A DNA stretch of 64,000 bases from Planctomycetota bacterium (GTDB taxonomy: Bacteria > Planctomycetota > Planctomycetia > Pirellulales > Pirellulaceae): contig JABAAE010000016.1 of assembly GCA_014238905.1 (NCBI GenBank), positions 62,001-126,000 of the forward strand. Reading direction: 5' to 3'. Both the position numbers and the translations under genes were made by a program. Below, piece after piece: positions 53,464 through 61,246 of the stretch (positions are counted from its first letter, which is position 1; every line of letters starts with the position of its first letter). The notes under the pieces are model-generated. The model did no database searches. It had not been told where the DNA came from and worked only from the letters and a program-made list of their open reading frames with translations.

Positions 53464-55047
53464 ATGACGTTTCTTACTTCTTACCGACGAAAACCATTTT
53501 CCCTGATCTGGGGATTTGTTCTGGCGTTCTCTGTGCCAGGACTGATGGTGGTGGCCGAGGAACCTTGGGAGTTTTCCCCCTACCGGGTTCAAACCTGGGT
53601 TTATTTCGCCGACGAACCGGAGCTGAATGCGCGCCTGTTTGAGCAGGTTTCTGACGAAGTTGAAACGTTTTCCGAGTTGCTTGATCGGTCTGGTTGGCGC
53701 GTGAGTGTGGAAAGGTCTCCTGTCTCCTATGCGGAACGTATGCAGCGCGGTGTAGACCAGATCGAGCTAACCGACGAGGTCAAGATGTCTGAGTCGGTCC
53801 GGGACGGCGACCGGATTGCTTTTGTAAGTGTTATAAAAAATAGAAATGTCTACACGGTGTCGACCAGGCAACTTGACTGCCAATTACATTTATGGGGACC
53901 CATGGCGACCAAAACTACCCGTTATCCATCCCGGGTTGCTCGTTTGATTTTTGAATCGGTTCGTGAGACTCTCGTGCCAGTCGCCCGCATTGAAAAAATT
54001 GAAGGAAAGTTTGTTAGGTTGCGTGTGAGAGCTTCGCAGATCATGAAGAAAATTTCTGAAAGTGGGACGGTGGTTGATAATCCCCTCTCACCGGCCTGGG
54101 TCAATTTGAAGACAATATTTCGACCCGTTGTCCGCAGGAATGACAAAAAGGGAAATATCATGATCAAGGATGGGATCAAGATAGTGGAATGGACATTCTT
54201 AAATCCGGTCGAACTGGTAAAGAGTCCCTACGTGAAGGACGAGGCTTATCTTAAAGCCGAAATTCATGGTGCCAAAAGGTCTCCCTTGGCTGGGCGTACC
54301 AACCGCTCTCAAAAGAAATTCGCGGTAGTGGTACGGCCGACGTTAAAGTCAACAACATTGACGCTCTTGACCCGAGACAAGATTCCCAAGCCTATTCCCG
54401 ATAAGAAAATTTACGTTAAGTATCCAGGTGAAGATTCCCCTACTCGGGTGTTGGGGCAGACCAATCGCAAAGGGGAAGTGATCATTGAGGGGAATCAGGA
54501 ACCACTGCATCTTGTCTATATTAAGAGTGGTGAACGTAGGATTTTGGCCCGACTTCCAGTGGTACCCGGGTACTTTGCAGAGCAATCCGCAGAGATGAAA
54601 GACGATAAAGATCGGCTTCGTGCTGAAGGTGTTTTGGCTGGATTTGAGTTTAACTTCATGGATTTGACTATTCAAAGGCAGGTTTATGATCTGCGTATTC
54701 GCTCGGCTTTGACAAAGAAAAAACCAGAAGAGGCTCGTCGACTTTTTGAACAATTTAGCTCCAGTTTGGAAAGCCGAGATAGCTTCATGGCAAAGATTCA
54801 AAAAGAAAAACGACTTCTCAATAGCGAAGCGGGCGACAAACGTCAAAAGGAACTGATTGATCAGATGTTTTCTCAGTTTCAGATACTTGTCCAGCAAAAG
54901 ATGAAACCTTCGCTGGCGTCCAGTTTGGACAAAGCTATTTTGAACGTTGAGAAGGGTGGAACCTACAAACCGCCAGAAGAAAATCTGAACACGACCGACT
55001 TGGATAAACAGTTGAAGGAAGTCCAGGAAGAAAACAAAGGCGCTTGA
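53464..55047 (+). CDS. Unrecognised secreted protein, last gene of the ExbB/ExbD operon
   Basis: Signal peptide about 1-31 (IWGFVLAFSVPGLMVVAEE). ATG 53464 is 4 nt after the previous stop. A mixed alpha/beta first part with FSPYRVQTWVYFADEPE, SPVSYAERMQRG and LLTRDKIPKPIPDKKIYVKY, then a long charged helical C-terminus (LFEQFSSSLESRDSFMAKIQ) ending in a Lys/Glu coiled coil. The middle stretch (YVKYPGEDSPTRVLGQTNRKG) looks like an Ig-like beta module. No family recognised. Expected to be periplasmic. Confidence 0.75.
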   Translation: MTFLTSYRRKPFSLIWGFVLAFSVPGLMVVAEEPWEFSPYRVQTWVYFADEPELNARLFEQVSDEVETFSELLDRSGWRVSVERSPVSYAERMQRGVDQIELTDEVKMSESVRDGDRIAFVSVIKNRNVYTVSTRQLDCQLHLWGPMATKTTRYPSRVARLIFESVRETLVPVARIEKIEGKFVRLRVRASQIMKKISESGTVVDNPLSPAWVNLKTIFRPVVRRNDKKGNIMIKDGIKIVEWTFLNPVELVKSPYVKDEAYLKAEIHGAKRSPLAGRTNRSQKKFAVVVRPTLKSTTLTLLTRDKIPKPIPDKKIYVKYPGEDSPTRVLGQTNRKGEVIIEGNQEPLHLVYIKSGERRILARLPVVPGYFAEQSAEMKDDKDRLRAEGVLAGFEFNFMDLTIQRQVYDLRIRSALTKKKPEEARRLFEQFSSSLESRDSFMAKIQKEKRLLNSEAGDKRQKELIDQMFSQFQILVQQKMKPSLASSLDKAILNVEKGGTYKPPEENLNTTDLDKQLKEVQEENKGA

Positions 55048-55189
55048 TTCGCTTATCAAAAGCCTTCTGGATTTTCCGCCGATCCCTTTGCAATCCAACT
55101 TCTTTGGTGACAGGCTACAATCCGGTTTGGTCAGTCAGATCGTGATCTTGGATGGCGTGGCAACGACCTGTTCTTGAATCTTTAATGGT

Positions 55190-55492
55190 TTAAAGACGAT
55201 AAATCGCCGTCGCCGAAAAGCAACTCTTGATGAGCAGAACCAGACCGGTGATCATCGCGGCGTGAATGGCAAATCGGATCAACATCAAAAAGTAAAGGGC
55301 CCATTCGCCAGAGAGACCAATCAGGAGCGTGATGGTCAGCAAAAGATGGATTCCTGCGCATATTGAAAAACTAACCATTGCGGAGAAGCTTCCCTTGGCA
55401 ATTGACGAACCGGCCCGAGGATTGGTGCGGGCGGCTTTCATCATGAAAATGGAATAAATCAGGAAAGTGGCCACCGAGGTCCATGCTATCAA
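55190..55492 (-). pseudogene. TM part of a split zinc-ribbon membrane protein
   Basis: About 100 residues with three or four TM helices (LIAWTSVATFLIYSIFMM, FSICAGIHLLLTITLLIGL, GEWALYFLMLIRFAIHA, AAMITGLVLLIKSCF). The frame is open from 55657, but the conserved TM part starts around the TTG at 55492, 5 nt after the stop of the zinc-ribbon frame 55498-55851. It is either a translationally coupled second gene or the rest of one protein broken by a -1 shift. Confidence 0.55.
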
Positions 55493-55497
55493 GAGGT

Positions 55498-55851
55498 TTA
55501 TTTCTGGTTGTCGGGGAGCTGAGCGATTGGCGAGGCCTGCAATGCCCCGGGAGCCTGCCCTGGCGTTGGAATGACGCATAGCGTTTGGCAGGCGGGACAA
55601 TTGACCTGTTGGCCTGCGAATTGCCCGCCGACTTTGAACTGTTGTCCACAGTGGCATCCCAAGACGATCTCGGCCGGTTGCGATTTCGTTGGGACCGGAT
55701 GTGCTACCGCCGCCGATTCAGATGTTACCGGAGCCTGCGGAGCGCGAATCAGTAGCGGCTCTTGGCAAGCCGGGCAGCGGACCGTCTTGCCAGCCATCGC
55801 CGGTTTGGCCAGAAGTTTTTTCCCACAACCGCAAGTGACAGAAAAGTTCAT
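55498..55851 (-). CDS. Double zinc-ribbon protein, truncated before its TM domain
   Basis: 117 residues with two zinc ribbons (CGCGKKL ... CPACQEP and CHCGQQF ... CPACQTL) and a Pro/Ala/Gln-rich tail, ending TAA at 55498. In related planctomycete proteins a TM domain follows in the same frame; here it continues in the -1 frame (55190-55492). No typical slippery heptamer is seen at CAGAAATAA. Function unknown. Confidence 0.65.
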   Translation of the reverse strand: MNFSVTCGCGKKLLAKPAMAGKTVRCPACQEPLLIRAPQAPVTSESAAVAHPVPTKSQPAEIVLGCHCGQQFKVGGQFAGQQVNCPACQTLCVIPTPGQAPGALQASPIAQLPDNQK

Positions 55852-56431
55852 GCTAGTATACCGAAGTGTAAGGATTGACTTTCTGAAATCGCACGTGGGA
55901 ATGAAGATCTCAATCTAAAAGCTTCGCCTGACTTTTTACCCGGTCAAGACGTTTTTGATTGTGATCTAGTCTTCGGTGTTTTTGTAGATGATTTGAGGAA
56001 TAAAAGGGGCTGAAATACTAAATGAAGCCAAGCAACCCCATTGGGGTTAATGGCATTGGAAGGAGAACGTTTTTTCATACTGGTTTTTGATGGCTAACCA
56101 AGGAAAATAAATCAAAGAAAGGATAAACATTGTTACCGTTAAAATGTCTAGCATGCAAAGAGGGTAAAGTCTTTTCTGTTGACAAAATCTAACTGGGACT
56201 GGTGATGCTCAGAAAGGTGGCTGGATTTGGCGGAATCACCAGTTCGCCGCTCAGATGGAGTCATCCGGTGGCTAAAAAGGGTTTGTTTACCAAGTAGTTT
56301 TTGAGCATTCAAATTGAATTTGAGCGGGTTTCCCCAAACATTGATCATGGCAAGATCACACCAGATTCGGAGAGACTTCACACGAACCCATTGCTTCCGG
56401 CGTCCATTGGTCTCTGGAACCATTGCCGCCT

Positions 56432-56479
56432 GGAATCACCGCTCCTCGGAATCACCGCTCCTCGGAATCACCGCTCCTC
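56432..56479 (+). repeat. 16-bp tandem array
   Basis: Three exact copies of GGAATCACCGCTCCTC followed by the first bases of a fourth. Confidence 0.93.
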
Positions 56480-56644
56480 GGAATCTGTCATCCAACAACC
56501 GGGCTGATTCTCCCTCGCTATTGATTCAGCCCACAGGAGCCGAGCGTCGATCCATCGACCAAGGGCTGAAACTGAGGACTTGGGGGAATTTGGCCATGAT
56601 TAACGTCACTGGAGCGTGATAAGCAAGTCTTTTGCGCTTCACGC

Positions 56645-56672
56645 CGTCCGCCACCACTCGTCCGCCACCACT
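56645..56672 (+). repeat. 14-bp tandem duplication
   Basis: Two exact copies of CGTCCGCCACCACT, 55 bp past the 3' end of tRNA-Ala. Confidence 0.85.
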
Positions 56673-56726
56673 GCAACCATTTGCAAAGAAAAGCCAGCAA
56701 CTTCACGTTGTCTGGCTTTAACAAAG

Positions 56727-56799
56727 TGGACCCGATCGGGATCGAACCGACGACCTCCACAATGCCATTGTGGCGCTCTCCCAGCTGAGCTACGGGCCC
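56727..56799 (-). tRNA. tRNA-Ala (GGC)
   Basis: 73 nt, no encoded CCA, discriminator A. Acceptor GGGCCCG with CGGGTCC (one G-U pair), anticodon stem CCACA/TGTGG, loop ATGGCAT with GGC at 34-36, T-loop TTCGATC. All arms pair on inspection. Confidence 0.97.
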
Positions 56800-56873
56800 T
56801 GAGCTGATAATTGTACGACGATCAACTGAAAATTCAAAGGTCGTGTGGAGAGAAAAATGCCATTTTGCCTTGT

Positions 56874-57806
56874 CTAAATCTTCGCTCCGACTCCCTTGGT
56901 GAGCGTCATGAATGCCGATTCGAGATTCACTTCTTCCTCTCCGAAGAAAGTGACCTTGAAGCCGGCCTCAAAAAGTTGTCCCGGTAGGTCTGAATAGTCC
57001 TCCGCATCGTCCTTGAGTGCGACCACAATAGCCTGATCGCCCATGTTGACATTGTCCACTTCCGCCAGTCCCTCCAGAAATTTTGCTGCCTTATCGTGGT
57101 CAGATTTGACGCGGATATTGAGGACAACTTTTTGGCGAACCTGTTTCATGACCTCTGATACCGATGCATTGACATTCATCACACCCCGGTCGATGATCCC
57201 TACCTTGTTACAAATGTCTGCCAGCTCGGGAAGGATATGACTGGAAACAACAATGGTTTTTCCCAATTCACCAAGCCGTCGTAGTAAGTTCCGCATTTCA
57301 ATTCGGGCGCGGGGGTCAAGGCCGCTGAGTGGTTCATCCAGCAGGAGCACTTGGGGGTCATGCAAGAGCACTCTTGCTAGGCCCAAGCGTTGGGTTTGTC
57401 CTCTAGAGAGCGTGTTGGCAAACGCATCGCGTTTGAAATCGAGATCAACAATATCGAGCATTTCGTTACATAGATCTCGACGTTTTTGGCCTTTGATGCG
57501 GTAGGCGGCAGCAAAAAATTCGAGGTATTCGATGACCTTCATGTCGTCGTAAACGCCGAAAAAGTCTGGCATGTAACCGACCAAACCTCGGATTTCCTTG
57601 GCGTCGTTGTAGATCGAATGACCACAGACATAGGCTTCTCCCTGTGTTGGTTCGAGCAACGTGGCAATGATCCGCATGGTGGTGGTTTTGCCAGCCCCGT
57701 TGGGCCCAATGAATCCGAACAGGTCACCCTGCTCCAGTTCCAAATTGATATCATTAATGGCGAACATATCACCGTATTTTTTTGTGAGTCCGACTGTTTT
57801 TATCAA
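56874..57806 (-). CDS. ABC transporter ATP-binding protein
   Basis: Walker A GPNGAGKTT, then GYMPDFFGVYDDM (Q-loop region), signature LSRGQTQRL (LSRGQ, not LSGGQ), Walker B VLLLDEPLSGLDPRA, H-loop SSHI. The C-terminal 90 residues form a small extra domain as in gliding- or antibiotic-type exporters. TTG 57806 is preceded by GGATGA. The 734-residue membrane protein is 81 bp upstream on the same strand; no classical permease is next to it. tRNA-Ala lies downstream. Confidence 0.92.
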   Translation of the reverse strand: MIKTVGLTKKYGDMFAINDINLELEQGDLFGFIGPNGAGKTTTMRIIATLLEPTQGEAYVCGHSIYNDAKEIRGLVGYMPDFFGVYDDMKVIEYLEFFAAAYRIKGQKRRDLCNEMLDIVDLDFKRDAFANTLSRGQTQRLGLARVLLHDPQVLLLDEPLSGLDPRARIEMRNLLRRLGELGKTIVVSSHILPELADICNKVGIIDRGVMNVNASVSEVMKQVRQKVVLNIRVKSDHDKAAKFLEGLAEVDNVNMGDQAIVVALKDDAEDYSDLPGQLFEAGFKVTFFGEEEVNLESAFMTLTKGVGAKI

Positions 57807-57887
57807 CGGTCATCCCTTTTTAAATAAGCTTGTTTCGGAATTTCGGGGCGAGATGTTTTGCCGCTCCAGATCGGTTTGCCAACTGAC

Positions 57888-60092
57888 TCAATCGACATTT
57901 GGTGTCCTGAGCTGAACCGGTAGCATGATTCGATAATAGGTCCAGGATTCTTCATATTGTTGGGAGAGGGGAGTTCCTCCAATACAAATTGTATTGGCAG
58001 GTTTGGGGGTTCTACCCACCAGAACAGCTCGCGTCTTATCAAGAGACGGGCTGAGGTCTATTTTTGGTTGGTACCGCTGGAGTAGCTTTACATAGCCTTG
58101 GCCGCCGGCTTTGTCGTAAAACATCATGACTTCCACGATTCGTTTGAGGTCCGTGTCGGTGACGATCCAAGGCGTCGCCTCGGTTCCCATTTCTTTTAAA
58201 CGTCGGCGGTTCAGATAGTCGGCAACCCCTTTTTCGACGGTGTCAGCAGCGATATCAAACGAGTCGTTGGGGCCCAACTTGGATTTTAAAAGGAAGGCGG
58301 AATTCTCATAAATGACGAAAATGTTTTCCAGTTCGCAGTCCAGCGGGTTATGCACCCGACCGGACAGGGATCCACGGGATATTTTCAGGCTGGTTTTCAG
58401 CTCTTTGCTGGTCGATCCGGTCCACTGCATGAAAAACCCTTTGGTAGCGGCAACATTGATGGGCACCGCAGATAAATTGGCTTTGGAGTTTTCAAATGGC
58501 CCAACCGAAATTGAATAATCAGTGGATGTTCCGGTCGGAGTAGTCGGATTGCCCATTCCGCCAAGGGCCTCGCCGGGAAAGCCCTGCCACGAACCAATCT
58601 TTCCTGTCGGGAGGATTTGCGGATCGCCCGTGTTTTTCCAGGACAAATCATACCGCTTGGTCTCAGGGGAATAAATGTGCGACCATAGCGATCCCCGGAC
58701 GGCTCGGGTGGCCATGTCGACATCGATGACCTCGACTTGCCGGCAGAGCAGGCGATTGGGTTTGGTGATTTTGAAAATCACAACCGTCAAAGCACTGACC
58801 AGAACAACAATGGAAAGGAAAGTAACCCAGGTCCATTCCATCCGGCCGATGACCCTTTTAAGGAAAAAATAATCCCCCGGACCGATCAGAGCGATAAACA
58901 AAAGTGCGATCGCTGCGACTAGCGTAAAATTGACGATTGAAACCTGTTTGAATTTGTCCAATGCTGCCCGTAACTGGCCCGTGATATCAACGTAACCGTA
59001 GCGACTAAGCCGGAACTGTTGCTTCATTCCTGTTTTTTCACCAAGGTTCAGAAGGGACACGATGTAACCGGTTAACTGCCGTCTTTCGCTCCAGTTGGAA
59101 AACGGCGCTTTGGCGATATTGGTCATGATGAGAATGATTTTTCCATAACCCGGAGATTGTCTGAGAATCACCGGTGCCTCTCCGTCACGAACCAATACCT
59201 CTCCTGGGAAATTTCGTAAGACGGTCATGAAGGGCCGGTCTCGTCGCTGGGAAACCGGTGACTCAGCTTTCACGATCCGCTCCAAATTGGAGGTGGACTG
59301 CATCCGCCTGACCGGATTAAAGTCAGCGGCGATTAGCTCCCCCAAGGTGGGATTGGCGGCGGCGAACATTTCCAGCTTTTCGCTGGTAATGGCGAGGCGA
59401 CCCCCATTTCTCACCCATTCCACTAAGGCGGTCTGGATCCTGATGTCCAACGACTCGGTTTCCAAAGTGGAGGCTTCCAAGATTAGCCCGTCTACCGACT
59501 CGTAGGCCAGCTGATTGGAATAAAGAAGATGGGGTGAAAACAACGTGGTTGTGGCCGGTTGGTCAAATTCTGCCTTGCCTCCAATGGTTGCACCGCTGGT
59601 GATGTCCAGGGGGTCCCCCACGGCGACATACAGCTCACGAAGTGATTCGATCGTGTTGCAGGCGTCGGCAATGGGAATGGTTTGGCTGGCGAGTGGAGTA
59701 GGGGACTCGCCCGCCGAGTAGAGCTTTGCCGTCAGTGTGCCCCGTTTACGGCCCAGTTTGACAACGGTTTCCAATATCGTTTTTCCATCAATGACTCGGA
59801 GCGTAGGCTGTTCATCGCGGAAAATGGTTTCCACCCCGTCTGTATCCGGCAACGTCATCGCCAGTATTGAATTCTTCGGGGGGGACTGGGACAAAGTGAG
59901 CCGGAGGGGAACCCAGGCGCCCAACTTGCATTGCCCGTTCACTCCTAAACGAATTTTTTCGATTTGGAATCTAATCGAGGATGACGTGGTCCCGGTCTGC
60001 TGGGCGGTCATCGGCTGAGGAAAGCCCCAGGCTAGAAGCAGGATCGCAAACAGAACGGGAAGCGTTAGTGGAAAACGGAAACTGGATCGCAC
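57888..60092 (-). CDS. Large secreted/membrane protein, ABC partner (GATase-like)
   Basis: Start GTG 60092, signal peptide to about 30 (FAILLLAWGFPQPMTAQ). The first 370 residues form an outer domain with a class I glutamine amidotransferase-like part (VEWVRNGGRLAITSEKLE). Two or three TM helices lie at about 385-450 (FTLVAAIALLFIALIGPGDY, VTFLSIVVLVSALTVVIF). The remaining 280 residues are again beta-rich. The layout fits planctomycete membrane proteins that go with gliding-type ABC ATPases, consistent with the ATPase gene 81 bp downstream. Substrate unknown. Confidence 0.75.
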   Translation of the reverse strand: MRSSFRFPLTLPVLFAILLLAWGFPQPMTAQQTGTTSSSIRFQIEKIRLGVNGQCKLGAWVPLRLTLSQSPPKNSILAMTLPDTDGVETIFRDEQPTLRVIDGKTILETVVKLGRKRGTLTAKLYSAGESPTPLASQTIPIADACNTIESLRELYVAVGDPLDITSGATIGGKAEFDQPATTTLFSPHLLYSNQLAYESVDGLILEASTLETESLDIRIQTALVEWVRNGGRLAITSEKLEMFAAANPTLGELIAADFNPVRRMQSTSNLERIVKAESPVSQRRDRPFMTVLRNFPGEVLVRDGEAPVILRQSPGYGKIILIMTNIAKAPFSNWSERRQLTGYIVSLLNLGEKTGMKQQFRLSRYGYVDITGQLRAALDKFKQVSIVNFTLVAAIALLFIALIGPGDYFFLKRVIGRMEWTWVTFLSIVVLVSALTVVIFKITKPNRLLCRQVEVIDVDMATRAVRGSLWSHIYSPETKRYDLSWKNTGDPQILPTGKIGSWQGFPGEALGGMGNPTTPTGTSTDYSISVGPFENSKANLSAVPINVAATKGFFMQWTGSTSKELKTSLKISRGSLSGRVHNPLDCELENIFVIYENSAFLLKSKLGPNDSFDIAADTVEKGVADYLNRRRLKEMGTEATPWIVTDTDLKRIVEVMMFYDKAGGQGYVKLLQRYQPKIDLSPSLDKTRAVLVGRTPKPANTICIGGTPLSQQYEESWTYYRIMLPVQLRTPNVD

Positions 60093-60209
60093 GGGAAAAA
60101 GTTTTGATCAGGGGAATGAAAACGGGAATCAAAAAGAGGTGAAATGACGTTAGTCGAATCGACCTACAGGATAGTTGAGATCATCTATTTTGCCGATAAC
60201 TTAAGGGTG

Positions 60210-60530
60210 CTAAGGCTTTTCTTCGTCCGGACAAACACAGGCGAGTTTGTTACAACCGGGACAACCCGTACCGTACTTACGTAGGATTGCCTCATTAAGA
60301 TCGATTTCAGCCACGTTGGCAATCGTGCATAACCAGGCCAGTACATCGGCGAATTCACCTAATCGCTCTTCTTGAGTGCCGCTGCGCAGTGCAGTAGCGA
60401 GTTCGCCGACTTCCTCCATAAGCCACATGAAAGTCCCGTCAATTCCTCGTGCGACGTCTTTTTGGTGGTACATTTTTCGAATCAACTGTTGAAAATCTGC
60501 AAAGTTGATTTGGGTGTTGCTGGATTCCAT
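60210..60530 (-). CDS. MazG-like nucleotide pyrophosphohydrolase
   Basis: Hydrolyses NTPs to NMP and pyrophosphate. The MazG-like helices give WLMEEVGELATALRSG (E-x-x-E) and LGEFADVLAWLCTIA (E-x-x-D), the four metal-binding acidic residues. The C-terminus adds a Cys-rich tail (CPGCNKLACVC), possibly a zinc knuckle, which ordinary MazG-like proteins lack. Start ATG 60530, not TTG 60545, because GGAG lies 9 nt upstream. A tandem array ends just upstream, at 60548. Confidence 0.88.
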   Translation of the reverse strand: MESSNTQINFADFQQLIRKMYHQKDVARGIDGTFMWLMEEVGELATALRSGTQEERLGEFADVLAWLCTIANVAEIDLNEAILRKYGTGCPGCNKLACVCPDEEKP

Positions 60531-60547
60531 CAATCGTATCTCCAAGT

Positions 60548-60619
60548 GGTCTACCGTAAAATCGTGGTCTGAGGCAAAATCGTGGTCTGCCGAAAAATTG
60601 TCCTCTGCCGTAAAATTGA
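60548..60619 (+). repeat. 18-bp tandem array upstream of the MazG-like gene
   Basis: Four imperfect copies of GGTCT-x-x-x-x-x-AAAAT-CGT type, starting 17 bp from the MazG-like ATG. Confidence 0.85.
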
Positions 60620-60725
60620 GGTTTCCCCAAGAGTAACAAATGAGATTTTTAACGGCTATCGGTCGGCCTAATTTCGAATGCCAACCGCTTGGTTTTAAAC
60701 AGTGAAAAGATGGAATATTCGTTGA

Positions 60726-61190
60726 ATGGGTAAAAAAGAATTTGAAAAAGTCGGCAAAACTTCCGACATTCCGCCGGGTGAGGCCAGTTGTTACACCGTC
60801 GGCGAAACACTGATCGGGATCTACAACGTAGCTGGCGAATTCTTCGCGATCAATGATCTATGCCCCCATATGGGAGCTTCTTTATCAGCGGGCCATCTTG
60901 AGGGGGAAAGCGTTTCCTGCCCATGGCATGCGTGGAGATTCTGTGTTCGGGATGGCACTTGGCTTGATAACCGTAAACTATCGGTGGACACCTACGAGGT
61001 CAAAATCGACGGAGAGAATCTGTTGGTGGCAACGGAGCCTAATCCCAAAGAGGACATCGTGCCAAACGACAAGGGAAGAGGCGCGCAGGGTGGAGAAAAC
61101 GAATGTGGAGAAAACGAGTGTGGAGAAAACGAGTGTGGAGAAAACGAGTGTGGAGAAAACGAGGGAGACAACAATAACCGCCAAGCATGA
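60726..61190 (+). CDS. Rieske [2Fe-2S] ferredoxin with Cys-containing C-terminal repeat
   Basis: Ferredoxin-type Rieske domain in residues 1-105: cluster ligands CPHMGA and CPWHAW (C-x-H ... C-x-x-H). No TM, so a soluble electron carrier, as for dioxygenase or nitrite-reductase-like (NirD-type) systems; no partner oxygenase is next to it. The last 40 residues consist of four GENEC pentapeptides and a GENEGD end, encoded by a 15-bp array. The tail is acidic with four extra Cys and does not look part of the fold. Confidence 0.92.
   Translation: MGKKEFEKVGKTSDIPPGEASCYTVGETLIGIYNVAGEFFAINDLCPHMGASLSAGHLEGESVSCPWHAWRFCVRDGTWLDNRKLSVDTYEVKIDGENLLVATEPNPKEDIVPNDKGRGAQGGENECGENECGENECGENECGENEGDNNNRQA
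61091..61165 (+). repeat. 15-bp in-frame tandem array in the Rieske gene
   Basis: Five copies of TGGAGAAAACGAGTG (the first GAATG, the last diverged), encoding Gly-Glu-Asn-Glu-Cys in frame. Confidence 0.95.
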
Positions 61191-61246
61191 ATCCCCCTAC
61201 GACGAAGTCAAAGCATCCGGTCGACTCTTTTCCAAATGGCACGATC

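Larger units (their letters stand above)
55852..56726. other. 875-bp region without a supported gene
   Basis: Between the zinc-ribbon gene and tRNA-Ala. It contains two short arrays (56432-56479 and 56645-56672) and a pair of inverted, diverged segments near 56322-56352 and 56580-56612 that share the core CCATGAT. Open frames here (for example 56314-56619) cross the repeats and are not called. Confidence 0.45.

Noticed and set aside
56314-56619. Open frame across the 56.4 kb array
   Set aside because: Composition follows the array, and the core LAMINV recurs on the other strand as part of an inverted repeat, so it is not protein-level evidence.
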